Origin: Bacteroidales bacterium UBA1189
Lineage (GTDB): Bacteria; Bacteroidota; Bacteroidia; Bacteroidales; Bacteroidaceae
Length of the DNA: 64,000 nt
NCBI GenBank assembly: GCA_002309805.1
Contig: DBYJ01000003.1
Span: 13,193-77,192 of the forward strand
Direction: 5' to 3'
Shown: positions 43,751 to 53,071 of the stretch, in pieces
How positions within the stretch are numbered: the first letter of the stretch is position 1
How the letters are laid out: each line of letters starts with the position of its first letter
Program-made: the position numbers and the translations under genes
The notes under the pieces: model-generated
Seen by the model: the letters and a program-made list of their open reading frames with translations, nothing else
Databases searched by the model: none
Told to the model about the DNA's origin: nothing

Positions 43751-46700
43751 ATGAGAAGAAAAAAGTTTTACTCATTTCTGTTGGCAGCAGCCATGCTGTT
43801 GCCGAGTTTGGGAGCTAAGGCTGGCGAATGGGTTGACGAATTGACTGGCGTCTCCTATTCAGCAATCGACGGCCCCGTCGAAGGTGCTGAAGGCTCCGTC
43901 ATGTTCTGCGATGGCGAGACGGCTACCAAGCTGGGTACCGGCTCACTGCCCACGTGGGTCATCATTCAGGCCTCAGAGCCCGTGTCGCTGATTGGCTACA
44001 CCATCTACACGGCTAACGACAACTCCGTCTACAAAGGCCGTAACCCTCAGAACTGGCTGATTGAAGGTTCCAACGACTACGAGAACTGGACCGTCATCGA
44101 TCATGTCTTCGATGATGCCGTGCTGCAGGACGTTGACTTCACGCCGTTCGAATTCGCCTGCCCTGCTTCGGAGAAGTTCGAGTATTTCCGCATCACTATC
44201 GAGAAAGTGTGGGGCGGTGGCTTCATGCAGGTCAGCGAGTTCCATCCCAATGGCCAGACTCATGAGCACGAATGGGGCAGCCCTATGGAGACTGAGCCTA
44301 CATGCCGTCAGGATGGTTATATCACCTATTTCTGCTCCATCTGTGGTGGCTACAAGACTGAGCCCAGCGGCAAGGAAGCTACAGGCATCCACGAGTATGA
44401 AGATGGCTACTGCATCCACTGCGGTAAGGCTGAGAACGAGCCTCTTGTCGAGGATGGCTTCTGGCTCTTGGAGACCGGTAAGGATCTTGCTTACTTTGCC
44501 AGCCGCATCGAGGCTGACGGAGCATACGACCTTAATGCTCGTCTGATGAACGACATCGACATGGAGGGTATCGAATTCAGCGGTATCGCTTCCGGCGGTC
44601 GCTACAGAGGCGAATTCGACGGCGACGGACACTGGATTTACAACTTCTCGTATTCGAAATCCAGCCGCAGCAACCTCGGTCTCGTCAACTTGCTTGGCGC
44701 TGGTGGCTACGTTCACCATGTGGGTCTGATTAACGCCAACCTGAATGGCGACGCCAACGTGGCTGGTATCGTCGGACGTATCTATGGCGGTACCGTCGAG
44801 CAGTGCGCCGTTGTCGGTTCCTACATCGAGGGTCGTGACCACACGGCTGCCATTACGGGCGACGTCAACTGGGAGGTTGTTGGCGGTGATACCATTGCCG
44901 GTGAAGTCCGCGACTGCTTCTCCGATGCTGTAATCTACAGCCGCGAGTATCAGGCCAGCGGTATCTCCGGTGTTATCAATGGTGGTACGATTGAAAACTG
45001 CCTCTTCTCGGGTACGATTGATTGCGGTTACACCAACTCGGGTATCGCCAGTAGCTTGGTCGATAGCGAAGGTGTGCTCACCATCATCAAGAACAACGCT
45101 CTGTGGGCTTCCCACAACTATGGTGGCTCCAGCGGCTGCGAGTTCAACCGTGTTGCCAACCAGTATGGCCGTGTGGCTCTCCTGCAGAACAACTGGTCAC
45201 TCATTACAACGGGTATCGGTGCTGCAAGTGCCGGCTATGGCTTTACCTCCGATTTGAGCGAATTCAACAACGATCCTAACGACCAGATGGGTGCCGATGC
45301 TTCTGACGAAGAGGCCCGTACCGCCGACTTCTATGAGAATGTCCTGGGCTGGGATGTTGGTGGTGTCTGGAGTTTCTATCCCGATACGGAAGGCAAGGCT
45401 TATCCTGTCCTGATTTGGATGATTGAGTCAGAGGTCAAGCTGCCCACACGCATCTATGACATTCCTAAGAATGCTAAGCTCATCTGGGAAACGGGTGATG
45501 AATTCCTCAACCTGGGTGGCATCCACGGCTCCTTCGGCCAGAAGCTCAACATTTCCATTGCCAGCGGCGAGGAAATGGCTACCTATTATCCCGACCTTGG
45601 CGTCCTCTATGTGGGCGATGCTACTGGTGGCTTCGGCGGCACGGGTGACGTGATTATTGACGTTGCCTTCGACGAGGATATTCAGGAAGTCTTTGAGAAT
45701 ACCGATCCTGCCCAGTTCAGCGTCTATGTTGATCAGGCTGGTGACGTGGAAATCAAGACTGTCGACGACTTCAAGCGTCTGTTCCGCAGCTCTGTCGGTA
45801 ACTACAAGCTGATGGCTAACCTCGACTTGTCGGATGTTGAATTCCCCGGCATCGGTAGTCCTACCGAACCCTTCACGGGCACCTTCGACGGTAACGGCCA
45901 TACCCTCAGCGGCATCACCATCAATGATGATGGCAACAACAAGGTGGGTGTGTTCCGCTATACAAGTGGCGCTACCATCAAGAACCTCGGCGTTAGCAAT
46001 GTTACCATCAACGCTCCTGACCGCAATCAGGTGGGTGGTCTCATCGGTGAGTGCGAGAACACTACAGTTGACCAGGTGGCTCTCAGCGGCTTCATCAATG
46101 GCCGTGACCACGTCGGTGGTCTCATCGGACGTACCAGCGGTGTCAGCCGCATCACCAACAGCTATGCTCATGTGAACGTCTATGCTTACAGCCAGGCTGG
46201 CGGTATCTCCGCTACCACGGATCAGGGCGACACCATCGTCTTCAAGAACGACTACTTCGCAGGTAGCGTCTATATCTACCATCGTGGCTGGGCTGGCGGT
46301 TTCATTGGCCTTGTTGACAAGAGCGATACAAAGATATGGCTTACCAATTGCGTTTCCATCGGCGATGTCATCAGCCACACCGACGGCGGTACCGACGGTA
46401 ACGTCGCAGGTCCCTTCATCGGTGGTAACGGCCCGTCGTGGAACGAAGAGTTCTCGGGCTATGCTCGTCTCGATTTCTATGAGAATGTCCGCAATGCCGA
46501 TGCTATCATCGACGCTCCCAACAACGACAAGTATGTATGGCCTATCATCGGCAACGATGTCGAGGATACCGATTATACTCCCGAAGTTGAGATGCCTGCC
46601 GACGCTATGAAGAAGCAGGAGACTTACGAAGACATTGGTTGGGACTTCCGTCACATCTGGGAGATGGACAAGACCGGTTACGGCTATCCTGTTCTGCAGG

Positions 46701-46858
46701 TGCTGCAGGGCTTCGCCACGGGCATTGCACTTCCCGAGGCTGAGAAGGAAGTGGCTCCCGTCCAGAACGGTGCCGTCTATAATCTCCAAGGCCAGCGTGT
46801 TGCCGTAGGCTACAAGGGCCTTGTTATCAAGAACGGCAAGAAGTTCTTGGTGAAGTAA
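43751..46858 (+). CDS. Large secreted GLUG-repeat surface protein with C-terminal tail
   Basis: 1035 residues with a signal peptide (FYSFLLAAAMLLPSLGAKA). N-terminal part looks like an F5/8-type C (galactose-binding) domain (GYTIYTANDNSVYKGRNPQNWLI...), then Cys-rich segment CSICGGYKTEPSGKEA, then GLUG-type repeats (GLVNLLGAGGYVHHVGL, GGLIGRTSGVSRITNSYA) twice, separated by a domain of unknown type. Ends VYNLQGQRVAVGYKGLVIKNGKKFLV-like tail shared with other secreted proteins here. Probable adhesin or glycan-binding surface protein; role unknown. Confidence 0.8.
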   Translation: MRRKKFYSFLLAAAMLLPSLGAKAGEWVDELTGVSYSAIDGPVEGAEGSVMFCDGETATKLGTGSLPTWVIIQASEPVSLIGYTIYTANDNSVYKGRNPQNWLIEGSNDYENWTVIDHVFDDAVLQDVDFTPFEFACPASEKFEYFRITIEKVWGGGFMQVSEFHPNGQTHEHEWGSPMETEPTCRQDGYITYFCSICGGYKTEPSGKEATGIHEYEDGYCIHCGKAENEPLVEDGFWLLETGKDLAYFASRIEADGAYDLNARLMNDIDMEGIEFSGIASGGRYRGEFDGDGHWIYNFSYSKSSRSNLGLVNLLGAGGYVHHVGLINANLNGDANVAGIVGRIYGGTVEQCAVVGSYIEGRDHTAAITGDVNWEVVGGDTIAGEVRDCFSDAVIYSREYQASGISGVINGGTIENCLFSGTIDCGYTNSGIASSLVDSEGVLTIIKNNALWASHNYGGSSGCEFNRVANQYGRVALLQNNWSLITTGIGAASAGYGFTSDLSEFNNDPNDQMGADASDEEARTADFYENVLGWDVGGVWSFYPDTEGKAYPVLIWMIESEVKLPTRIYDIPKNAKLIWETGDEFLNLGGIHGSFGQKLNISIASGEEMATYYPDLGVLYVGDATGGFGGTGDVIIDVAFDEDIQEVFENTDPAQFSVYVDQAGDVEIKTVDDFKRLFRSSVGNYKLMANLDLSDVEFPGIGSPTEPFTGTFDGNGHTLSGITINDDGNNKVGVFRYTSGATIKNLGVSNVTINAPDRNQVGGLIGECENTTVDQVALSGFINGRDHVGGLIGRTSGVSRITNSYAHVNVYAYSQAGGISATTDQGDTIVFKNDYFAGSVYIYHRGWAGGFIGLVDKSDTKIWLTNCVSIGDVISHTDGGTDGNVAGPFIGGNGPSWNEEFSGYARLDFYENVRNADAIIDAPNNDKYVWPIIGNDVEDTDYTPEVEMPADAMKKQETYEDIGWDFRHIWEMDKTGYGYPVLQVLQGFATGIALPEAEKEVAPVQNGAVYNLQGQRVAVGYKGLVIKNGKKFLVK

Positions 46859-46874
46859 GATAATCACTGGTTCT

Positions 46875-46912
46875 AAAGAAAGGGAGGCGCGATTCCGCGC
46901 CTCCCTTTCTTT
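46875..46912. terminator. Strong bidirectional terminator
   Basis: A 17-bp perfect stem (AAAGAAAGGGAGGCGCG / CGCGCCTCCCTTTCTTT, loop ATTC). T-rich tracts lie on both sides. It separates the GLUG gene from the convergent minus-strand genes. Confidence 0.92.
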
Positions 46913-46962
46913 CTTATCTTTTCTTTTTTTTCTTTTCTCTTTAACCCTTAACCTTTAACCCT

Positions 46963-47304
46963 TCATCCCCTTCGGGCTTCGATGAGGGGCTTGTCCCAGA
47001 AGACTTCAGCAGAAGCTTCGGCTGCAAGGGCATCGATGTCGTCCCTCAGGGTTTGGAGGAGAGCTTCTTCGCGTTTGCGGGAGCGGCGTCCCGGAGCCTC
47101 GTAGAGTACGCGGCTGTAGTAGGCATCGTAGGAGAGTGCATAGTCGTCGGGGGCGTTGTGGGGGAAGAAGGATACGGCAGCCTCGTAGCGGATGTTGCCG
47201 CAGTCGGAGTCGGAAATTAGGAATACAGCTGCAGCGTGGCGCTTGACACCATTGGCTGTGCAGCGGGCTTCGAAATACTGTTGGTAGACGTTAATTGTTG
47301 CCAT
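46963..47304 (-). CDS. Conserved hypothetical protein
   Basis: 113 residues, no signal or membrane segment. INVYQQYFEARCTANGVKRH and YEAAVSFFPHNAPDDYALSYDAYYSRVLYEA suggest a small mixed alpha/beta domain; no known family recognised. Last gene of the DPP IV-GH29 unit, 17 bases after the GH29 stop. Function unknown. Confidence 0.6.
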   Translation of the reverse strand: MATINVYQQYFEARCTANGVKRHAAAVFLISDSDCGNIRYEAAVSFFPHNAPDDYALSYDAYYSRVLYEAPGRRSRKREEALLQTLRDDIDALAAEASAEVFWDKPLIEARRG

Positions 47305-47320
47305 AGTTTTTTCTCAATTC

Positions 47321-48709
47321 TCAATCTTCAATTTTCAATCTCAGTGCGAGGGCATCGGCAGTGCGGAGGTTGGCGGGGATGAAGACACGTGTGCGGCCTT
47401 CGGAAGTCACTTCGTAGCGAAGCGATTTGCCGCTGTCGACGAGGCGCAGCTTTGCTTTGCGGCGTGGGGTGTTGCCCTCCCATTCTACATATTCGGGCAG
47501 CAACGTGTTTTCATCGGAACGAACGATGATGGCATTGAGCGCCTGTGGATTACCCTTAGCGGCGGTGAACCAGACATTGCCCTCGGCATTGCGGTATATA
47601 GGGGTGGTGACGGTGCCGTAGATGGCATCGCCGTTGCGGTTGAGCCAATGCCCTATTTGCTGGAGGCGTTCCACGGCGCCATCCTCAATCAGTCCTTCGG
47701 GGGTGGGTCCGACGCCCAGCAGCAGGCTGCCGCCCTTGGCAACGATTTCAGCAAGCATGGCAATCACCGTTGCGGGTGATTTGAAGACGGGATGATTCGT
47801 CCAGCCCCAGTCGTAGGTGAGGGTGATGCAGCTCTCCCACGGTGTGTTGATTTGTCCGTCGGGAATCTTTTGCTCGGGTGTCTGATAATTCTCATGTTTG
47901 CCGGGGCAGGCACGTTCCACGACGATGAGGCCGGGCTGGTGACTGCGTGCCATATCGACAATGCTGTCAAGTCCGATATCCTCGCGGGGTGGGGTACACC
48001 AGCCGCCGTCGAGCCAGAGGATGTCGATGGGGCCGTAGCCCGTCATCAGCTCCTCCACCTGGTTATAGACGAAGCTGCGATACTTTTGCCAGCGTTCGGG
48101 GTATTGGCTGATGGGGTAGTTGTGAAGGCGGTTATAGGTGGCCCGTGCCGGCCACCAGTAGTAGGGGCTGTGCCAGTCGGGCTTGGAGAAGTAGCAGCCC
48201 GTCATCATCCCCTCGGCGCGGAAGGCGTCGAAGACGTGGCGTGCCACATCCACGCGCGGGTCGCCGGCAAAGCCGCTGTGGGCCACGGTATAGTCTGTCT
48301 GGCGGGAGTCGAAGAGGCAGAAGCCGTCGTGGTGCTTCGTGGTGAAGACGACGTACTTCATACCTCCCTCGCGGGCTACGCGGGCCCATTGTGCGGGGTC
48401 GAAGCGGGTGGGGTTGAAGTCGCGGCTCAGTCCCCAGTACCATTGCTTGTACTCTTCGTAGGTGCGGGTGGTGTCGGGGGTAATCCAGTCCTCGCTGGTG
48501 ATGGTCCATGACTCGCAGATGCCGGGGACGGAGTAGACGCCCCAGTGGAGGATGATGCCGAACTTGAGGTCCTGCCACGCCTTCAGATGGCTAACGACGG
48601 CTGGGTCGTCGGGCCACTCGTAGCCGGTGCTCTGCTCGTGGATGTAGCTTTGGGCAGAGACGGAGGCGATGGCGAGGGATAGAAGAGGGAGGATGAGGAG
48701 CTTTTTCAT
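47321..48709 (-). CDS. Alpha-L-fucosidase (GH29)
   Basis: 462 residues with a signal peptide (LLILPLLSLAIASVSAQ). GH29 motifs: FGIILHWGVYSVPG, FTTKHHDGFCLFDS, and nucleophile Asp in IDILWLDGGW. Removes terminal fucose from host or plant glycans. The last residues (LKIED) are encoded by a TTCAATN repeat. Same strand after the DPP IV gene (73-base gap, with CTAG units at about 9-bp spacing) and before the small unknown gene. Confidence 0.93.
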   Translation of the reverse strand: MKKLLILPLLSLAIASVSAQSYIHEQSTGYEWPDDPAVVSHLKAWQDLKFGIILHWGVYSVPGICESWTITSEDWITPDTTRTYEEYKQWYWGLSRDFNPTRFDPAQWARVAREGGMKYVVFTTKHHDGFCLFDSRQTDYTVAHSGFAGDPRVDVARHVFDAFRAEGMMTGCYFSKPDWHSPYYWWPARATYNRLHNYPISQYPERWQKYRSFVYNQVEELMTGYGPIDILWLDGGWCTPPREDIGLDSIVDMARSHQPGLIVVERACPGKHENYQTPEQKIPDGQINTPWESCITLTYDWGWTNHPVFKSPATVIAMLAEIVAKGGSLLLGVGPTPEGLIEDGAVERLQQIGHWLNRNGDAIYGTVTTPIYRNAEGNVWFTAAKGNPQALNAIIVRSDENTLLPEYVEWEGNTPRRKAKLRLVDSGKSLRYEVTSEGRTRVFIPANLRTADALALRLKIED

Positions 48710-48782
48710 GGGAGGGTTTTTTACGTGGAAGACTAGGATGACTAGAAAGACTAGAAAAAACTAGGAAGTCCTATTATCTTGG

Positions 48783-50975
48783 TCACAGATTTTTCTGGAA
48801 GAAGTCGATGAGGGTTTCGCGGAGGTGTTTGCTGGTGCCGCGTCCTTCGCTGATGCCGTGGGTGCGCATGGGGTAGCTCACCTGGTAGAAGCGCTTGCCG
48901 AGGCTGATGAGGCGGTTGGCGAGCATCTCGCAGTTCTGGTAGTGGACGTTGTCGTCGCCCGTGCCGTGTAGCAGCAGCAGGCTGCCCTTGAGCCCCTCGG
49001 CATAGTTGATGGGGCTGCCGCGGAAGTAGCCGTCGGGGTTGGCCTGCGGGGTATTCATGTAGCGCTCCTGATAGATGGTGTCGTAGAGGCGCTGGTCGGA
49101 CACGAAGGCCACGGCCACACCCGTTTTGAAAACCTCGGGGTAGCGGAACATACAGTTGAGCGTCTGCGAGCCGCCTCCGCTCCAGCCGGTGACGCCGATG
49201 CGGGTTGAGTCCATCCACTCAAACTGCCGGCAGAGGCTGATGACGCCCCGTGCCTGGTCCTCGCTGGCTGCCACACCCACTTCGCCGTAGATGCACTTGC
49301 GCCATTCCCGGCCACGGGGGGCGGCGGCGCCGCGGTTCTCCACGCTGACGATGATGTAGCCCTGGTTGGCCAGATAGTACCAGAAGAGGCTGCCGCGGTC
49401 GTTCTGCACGGTGGCCGATGCCGGCTCGCCATAGACGAAGTCGATGACGGGATATTTCTTCGTGGGGTCGAAGTCGTAGGGCTTGATGATCCAGGCATCC
49501 AGCTCACGGTCGCCGCCCTGGCACTTCACGAACTCCTTGTGCCCGATGGCGAGGTTCTCCCATGCCTGCTGGGCCTCGGTGTTCTCCTCCAGCACGTGGT
49601 CGGCAGTCCAGCGTCCGCGCTTGTCGCTCTTCACCAGCGTATAGCGGGGCACGCGGAGGGCTGACGAGTAGTTCTCGACGGCATACTCGTAGTTGGGTGA
49701 GAAGTTGTAGCTGTATTGCCCCGCCTCGGGCTTGCCGCCGTGGCACTGGGCGGTGATGTTCTCCACCTTGCCCTTGCCCATGACCTGTGTGCGGAAGAGG
49801 TAGCGGTTGGTGGCATCGTCGGGTGCGGCGGTGAAGTAGATGTAGCCGCGCTGCTCGTCGTAGGCCACTTCGCTGATGACGTCGTAGTTGCCCTCGGTGA
49901 TGCACGTCCACCGCTTGCCGTCGGCGCTGACGCGGTAGAGGTGGCGCCAGCCGTCGCGCTCCGAGGTGAAGATGAAGTATTTGTTGCCCTTCAGCCAGTG
50001 GATGTTGTCGTTCGTCTCCACCCAGGCCTCGTCGGTGTCGGTGCAGAGCAGGGTGAGGGGAGCCTCCACGTCGGCGGTGGTTGTCCAGACGTCGTTTCTG
50101 TTCTGGGCGCGGTTCATCTGCTGAATCATCAGCGTGTTGGTACCGGGGATGAACTCCATGCGGGGCAGGTAGTTCTCGCGCTTGTCGCCCGGTATGGGCA
50201 GCCAGCGGATGGCGGAGCCGTTGACTTGTTGACTTGTTGACTTGTTGACGTCAATCACGCCGATGCGTACGGCTGAGTTGGTGGTGCCGGCCTTGGGGTA
50301 GGGGAAGCGGCTGACGGTGGGGTAGATGCTGTCCACGTTGTCGATGATGTCGAACCACCCCGTGCCCTTGGTGTCGCTTTGCCAGAAGGCGATGTAGCGG
50401 CTGTCGCTGCTCCAGCGGAAGCCGTCGCGGCAGTCAAATTCCTCCTCATACACCCAGTCGAAGGTGCCGTTGACGATGGTCTCGCTGCCGTCGGTGGTCA
50501 GGGGGATGGGAGAACTTGTTGACCCGTTGGCTGGTTGACTGGTTGACTCCAGATAGATGTTGTTCTTCGAGACGTAGGCCACCTGCTTGCCGTCGGGCGA
50601 GATCTTGGCGAACATCAGGCTGGCCTTGGGCAGCGAGGTGCCCAGCTGGCGCTTCTCGCCCGTGGCGGTGTTGACGAGCCAGTAGTCGCCCCGTGTGGCG
50701 TAGCGCCATACGTGCTGGCGGTTGGTGAACTCCAGGGTGTATGCGGCCTCGTCCTTGCCCTGCTTGAAGGTGCCCCCGTCGTCGTCGGCACGGGCAGCGT
50801 CGTAGGGCATGTCGGCGCCGTGGCTGTCGGTCTGCCAGCCCCCCTGCGGATAGCGCGGGCGGACCAGCTGCCAGCTATTCATGGCTTCGTCGAGTGTGAT
50901 GGCGCGCTTCCCGTCCTGCGCCGTGGTGGAGAGGGCTGTCACCAGCCCAAGGGCGAATAGAAGAATCTGCTTCAT
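48783..50975 (-). CDS. Dipeptidyl peptidase IV (S9), secreted
   Basis: 730 residues with a signal peptide (QILLFALGLVTALSTTAQ). N-terminal beta-propeller and C-terminal alpha/beta hydrolase: Ser in GVTGWSGGGSQTLNCM, Asp in LLLHGTGDDNVHYQNCEML, His in YPMRTHGISEG. Cleaves X-Pro dipeptides from peptides in the envelope. Two in-frame repeats (50219-50250 and 50514-50549) encode NKSTSQQVN-type inserts in propeller loops. ATG 50975 is chosen since the frame continues upstream without a signal. Confidence 0.94.
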   Translation of the reverse strand: MKQILLFALGLVTALSTTAQDGKRAITLDEAMNSWQLVRPRYPQGGWQTDSHGADMPYDAARADDDGGTFKQGKDEAAYTLEFTNRQHVWRYATRGDYWLVNTATGEKRQLGTSLPKASLMFAKISPDGKQVAYVSKNNIYLESTSQPANGSTSSPIPLTTDGSETIVNGTFDWVYEEEFDCRDGFRWSSDSRYIAFWQSDTKGTGWFDIIDNVDSIYPTVSRFPYPKAGTTNSAVRIGVIDVNKSTSQQVNGSAIRWLPIPGDKRENYLPRMEFIPGTNTLMIQQMNRAQNRNDVWTTTADVEAPLTLLCTDTDEAWVETNDNIHWLKGNKYFIFTSERDGWRHLYRVSADGKRWTCITEGNYDVISEVAYDEQRGYIYFTAAPDDATNRYLFRTQVMGKGKVENITAQCHGGKPEAGQYSYNFSPNYEYAVENYSSALRVPRYTLVKSDKRGRWTADHVLEENTEAQQAWENLAIGHKEFVKCQGGDRELDAWIIKPYDFDPTKKYPVIDFVYGEPASATVQNDRGSLFWYYLANQGYIIVSVENRGAAAPRGREWRKCIYGEVGVAASEDQARGVISLCRQFEWMDSTRIGVTGWSGGGSQTLNCMFRYPEVFKTGVAVAFVSDQRLYDTIYQERYMNTPQANPDGYFRGSPINYAEGLKGSLLLLHGTGDDNVHYQNCEMLANRLISLGKRFYQVSYPMRTHGISEGRGTSKHLRETLIDFFQKNL
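50219..50250 (-). repeat. 8-bp repeat TTGTTGAC inside the DPP IV gene, copy 1
   Basis: Three to four tandem TTGTTGAC units, in frame, encoding NKSTSQQVN. Located in the propeller before the IRWLPIPGDKR strand. Confidence 0.85.
50514..50549 (-). repeat. 8-bp repeat TTGTTGAC inside the DPP IV gene, copy 2
   Basis: TTGTTGAC-like units with substitutions (CCCGTTGGCTGGTTGACTGG), encoding STSQPANGST in another propeller loop. Confidence 0.75.
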
Positions 50976-50996
50976 GATGAATAAAAGTTTATTGGG

Positions 50997-51028
50997 CAAA
51001 AGTAGTTGTTTTTTTCTGGAGATGCAAG
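50997..51028 (-). promoter_or_regulatory. Promoter of DPP IV-GH29 unit
   Basis: Minus strand CTTG (51025-51028), 20 bp, TACTTTTG (50997-51004). Confidence 0.6.
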
Positions 51029-51081
51029 GAAAAGGGTCAGAAATCATCTCTTTTTCCTCTCCGCCTCTGCTTAGGCCTATC

Positions 51082-51109
51082 CGGAAAGTCGGTTTTTTCC
51101 GACTTTCCG
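51082..51109. other. Perfect 11-bp hairpin between divergent promoters
   Basis: CGGAAAGTCGG, six T, CCGACTTTCCG. The stem is exact on both strands. It lies between the DPP IV and surface-locus promoters; it could be an operator or a transcript-stabilising structure. Confidence 0.6.
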
Positions 51110-51170
51110 AGTTCGCGCAGAGACGCCACATGGTGACGTCCCTGCTTTTTTCTAAAAAAAGGATAAAATA

Positions 51171-51202
51171 ATTGCGTATTCCGCTCCGTAATTCTATATT
51201 TG
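51171..51202 (+). promoter_or_regulatory. Promoter of the surface redox locus
   Basis: ATTG (51171-51174), 20 bp, TATATTTG (51195-51202). Probably drives the six genes to 58673. Confidence 0.65.
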
Positions 51203-51234
51203 CACCGTTTTATTAATAAATAAGAGTATAAAAT

Positions 51235-53058
51235 ATGAGAAATAGAACAGCCCTTCTCACTCTTGTCGTATTGGCCCTGCTTCCCGCTGCCGTGCAGGGG
51301 CAGACAACGGTGAACCTTGGCTATAGGGTGACGGATGACTACATCTGGCAGTACGACGGCTTCTACGTGACGGCGGACATGCGCGCAGGCGCTGCCATAC
51401 GCGTGACGAAGGAGATGTACTCGGCCTACATCGGCGCCACCGTGAAGAGCCTTCGCATCGGCTGGGGCGACCCCACGCGCAACGGCAAGGCCACACTCTT
51501 CGCCCGCACCGTGCTTGCCGACCCTGAGACGAACTTCGCCACCTCCGGCGAATGCACCATCAAGAACGACAACCGCGGCTCGTGGAATAAATGCGACTTC
51601 ACCGAGCCCTTCGAACTGACCGACTCGCTGGGCGACTTCTACGTGGGCTACTACGCCGACTTGAAGGCCAACCAGTATGCCTTCTCCACCCTCTATCCCC
51701 ACAACCAGCCGGGGGCGGCCTACCTTTGGCGCAACGAGGCGGGATACAACTACGATGCCGACGGACACGAAATCTGGGAAGACCAGAACGCCGCGGGCAC
51801 GCTGGCCATCCAGCTGGTGCTGACCGTCGACACGGAGAAGAACAAGAACAAGGCCGCCATTGCATCGCTGGCCGTTGACCCCGTGCAGAAGAAGGGCTCC
51901 CGCTCGGCAGGGCTCATGCTGATGGAGAATCGCGGCACCAACACCATCAGCACCATCGAGGTGACGACCTCGCTGGGCGAGGAGAAGTACAGCGAGACCG
52001 CACGCCTCTCGTCAGCCTTGGCTGTGGGGAAGCAGGCAACCGTGGTCGTGCCCATCCAGGGCATCGGCTCGGGCAATGTGGAGGTCAGCATCACGAAAGT
52101 GAACGGAAAGGCCAACAACCTGGAGGCCAAGACGACCTGCCCCGTGCTCTGCATTACCCCCGAGGTGGCTGCCGGCTACACCCGACGCAGCGTGGTGGAG
52201 TTCTTCGAGAGCGAGTCATCGTACTACGTGCCCACGTATTACGACGAGTATTTCTACCCGGGCTATGCGAATTTTAAGGATCGCGTGTCGCTGGTGGCGC
52301 ATCACCTCAACGACCAGTTCATGACGGGCGACGACGAGGAGACAGCCATGATACTGGCCTTCGCGGACGGCGACAGCACGCAGGTGTATATCCCCTCGCA
52401 GATGATTGACCGCACGCCGCAGTTCCAGTACTCGGGCATCGGCTGCGACATCCCCTTCACGTCCATCGTACTGCCCGATTACTCGGGAGTGCTCTATCAG
52501 GAGGCATTGGCACGGCCCACGTGCGTCAGCGTTGATGTGGAGGCTACCTACGATGCCGCGATTGCCGAGGGCGTCGTCAGCGTCAGCGGACACATTGCCG
52601 AAGGGGCAATGGGCGATGAGCGGCTGAACGTCACCGTCTATCTGCTGGAGGACAACGTCTATACCGACTCGCAGGAACAGAGCGACTTAAGCATGGGTGA
52701 CTACATCCACGACAACGTGGTGCGGCTGCGCCTGACGCCCATGTTCGGTGCACCGCTCGACGTGACGGAGGGCGACTACCGTGTGGCATTCGACTACTTC
52801 GTGGAGCCTGAATGGAAGCTGGAGGACATGCGACTGGTGGCGCTTGTCAGCCGCGACATGGCGACGCAGGGCTACCGCAATGCCAACGTGATGAACTGTG
52901 CGGAGATGTCACTCGGCATCTTCTCGGGCATTACGACGCTCACCGCAGAAGAGGGGGAAGCAGCAGTCTTCGACATGCTGGGCCGCCAGGTGAGGACATC
53001 GGGCAAAATGCCCCGTGGACTCTATATCCTGAACGGAAAAAAAGTCATCGTAAAATAG
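51235..53058 (+). CDS. Secreted surface protein, Omp28-like architecture without cysteine motif
   Basis: 607 residues with a signal peptide (LTLVVLALLPAAVQG). Order: an N-terminal beta-sandwich (AYIGATVKSLRIGWGD), an Ig-like part (GTNTISTIEVTTSLG), a segment RRSVVEFFESESSYYVPTYY that aligns with the place where the next protein has VEEFTSQRCVNCP, then a C-terminal beta domain and tail VFDMLGRQV...GLYILNGKK. So it looks like a paralogue of the Omp28 protein whose CxxC is lost. First gene of the locus. Function unknown. Confidence 0.7.
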   Translation: MRNRTALLTLVVLALLPAAVQGQTTVNLGYRVTDDYIWQYDGFYVTADMRAGAAIRVTKEMYSAYIGATVKSLRIGWGDPTRNGKATLFARTVLADPETNFATSGECTIKNDNRGSWNKCDFTEPFELTDSLGDFYVGYYADLKANQYAFSTLYPHNQPGAAYLWRNEAGYNYDADGHEIWEDQNAAGTLAIQLVLTVDTEKNKNKAAIASLAVDPVQKKGSRSAGLMLMENRGTNTISTIEVTTSLGEEKYSETARLSSALAVGKQATVVVPIQGIGSGNVEVSITKVNGKANNLEAKTTCPVLCITPEVAAGYTRRSVVEFFESESSYYVPTYYDEYFYPGYANFKDRVSLVAHHLNDQFMTGDDEETAMILAFADGDSTQVYIPSQMIDRTPQFQYSGIGCDIPFTSIVLPDYSGVLYQEALARPTCVSVDVEATYDAAIAEGVVSVSGHIAEGAMGDERLNVTVYLLEDNVYTDSQEQSDLSMGDYIHDNVVRLRLTPMFGAPLDVTEGDYRVAFDYFVEPEWKLEDMRLVALVSRDMATQGYRNANVMNCAEMSLGIFSGITTLTAEEGEAAVFDMLGRQVRTSGKMPRGLYILNGKKVIVK

Positions 53059-53071
53059 ACCCTCCAATGCA

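Noticed and set aside
45428..46867. 479-residue minus-strand frame opposite the GLUG protein
   Set aside because: Arises from the GGC/GTC-rich codons of the surface protein; no start context or motif.
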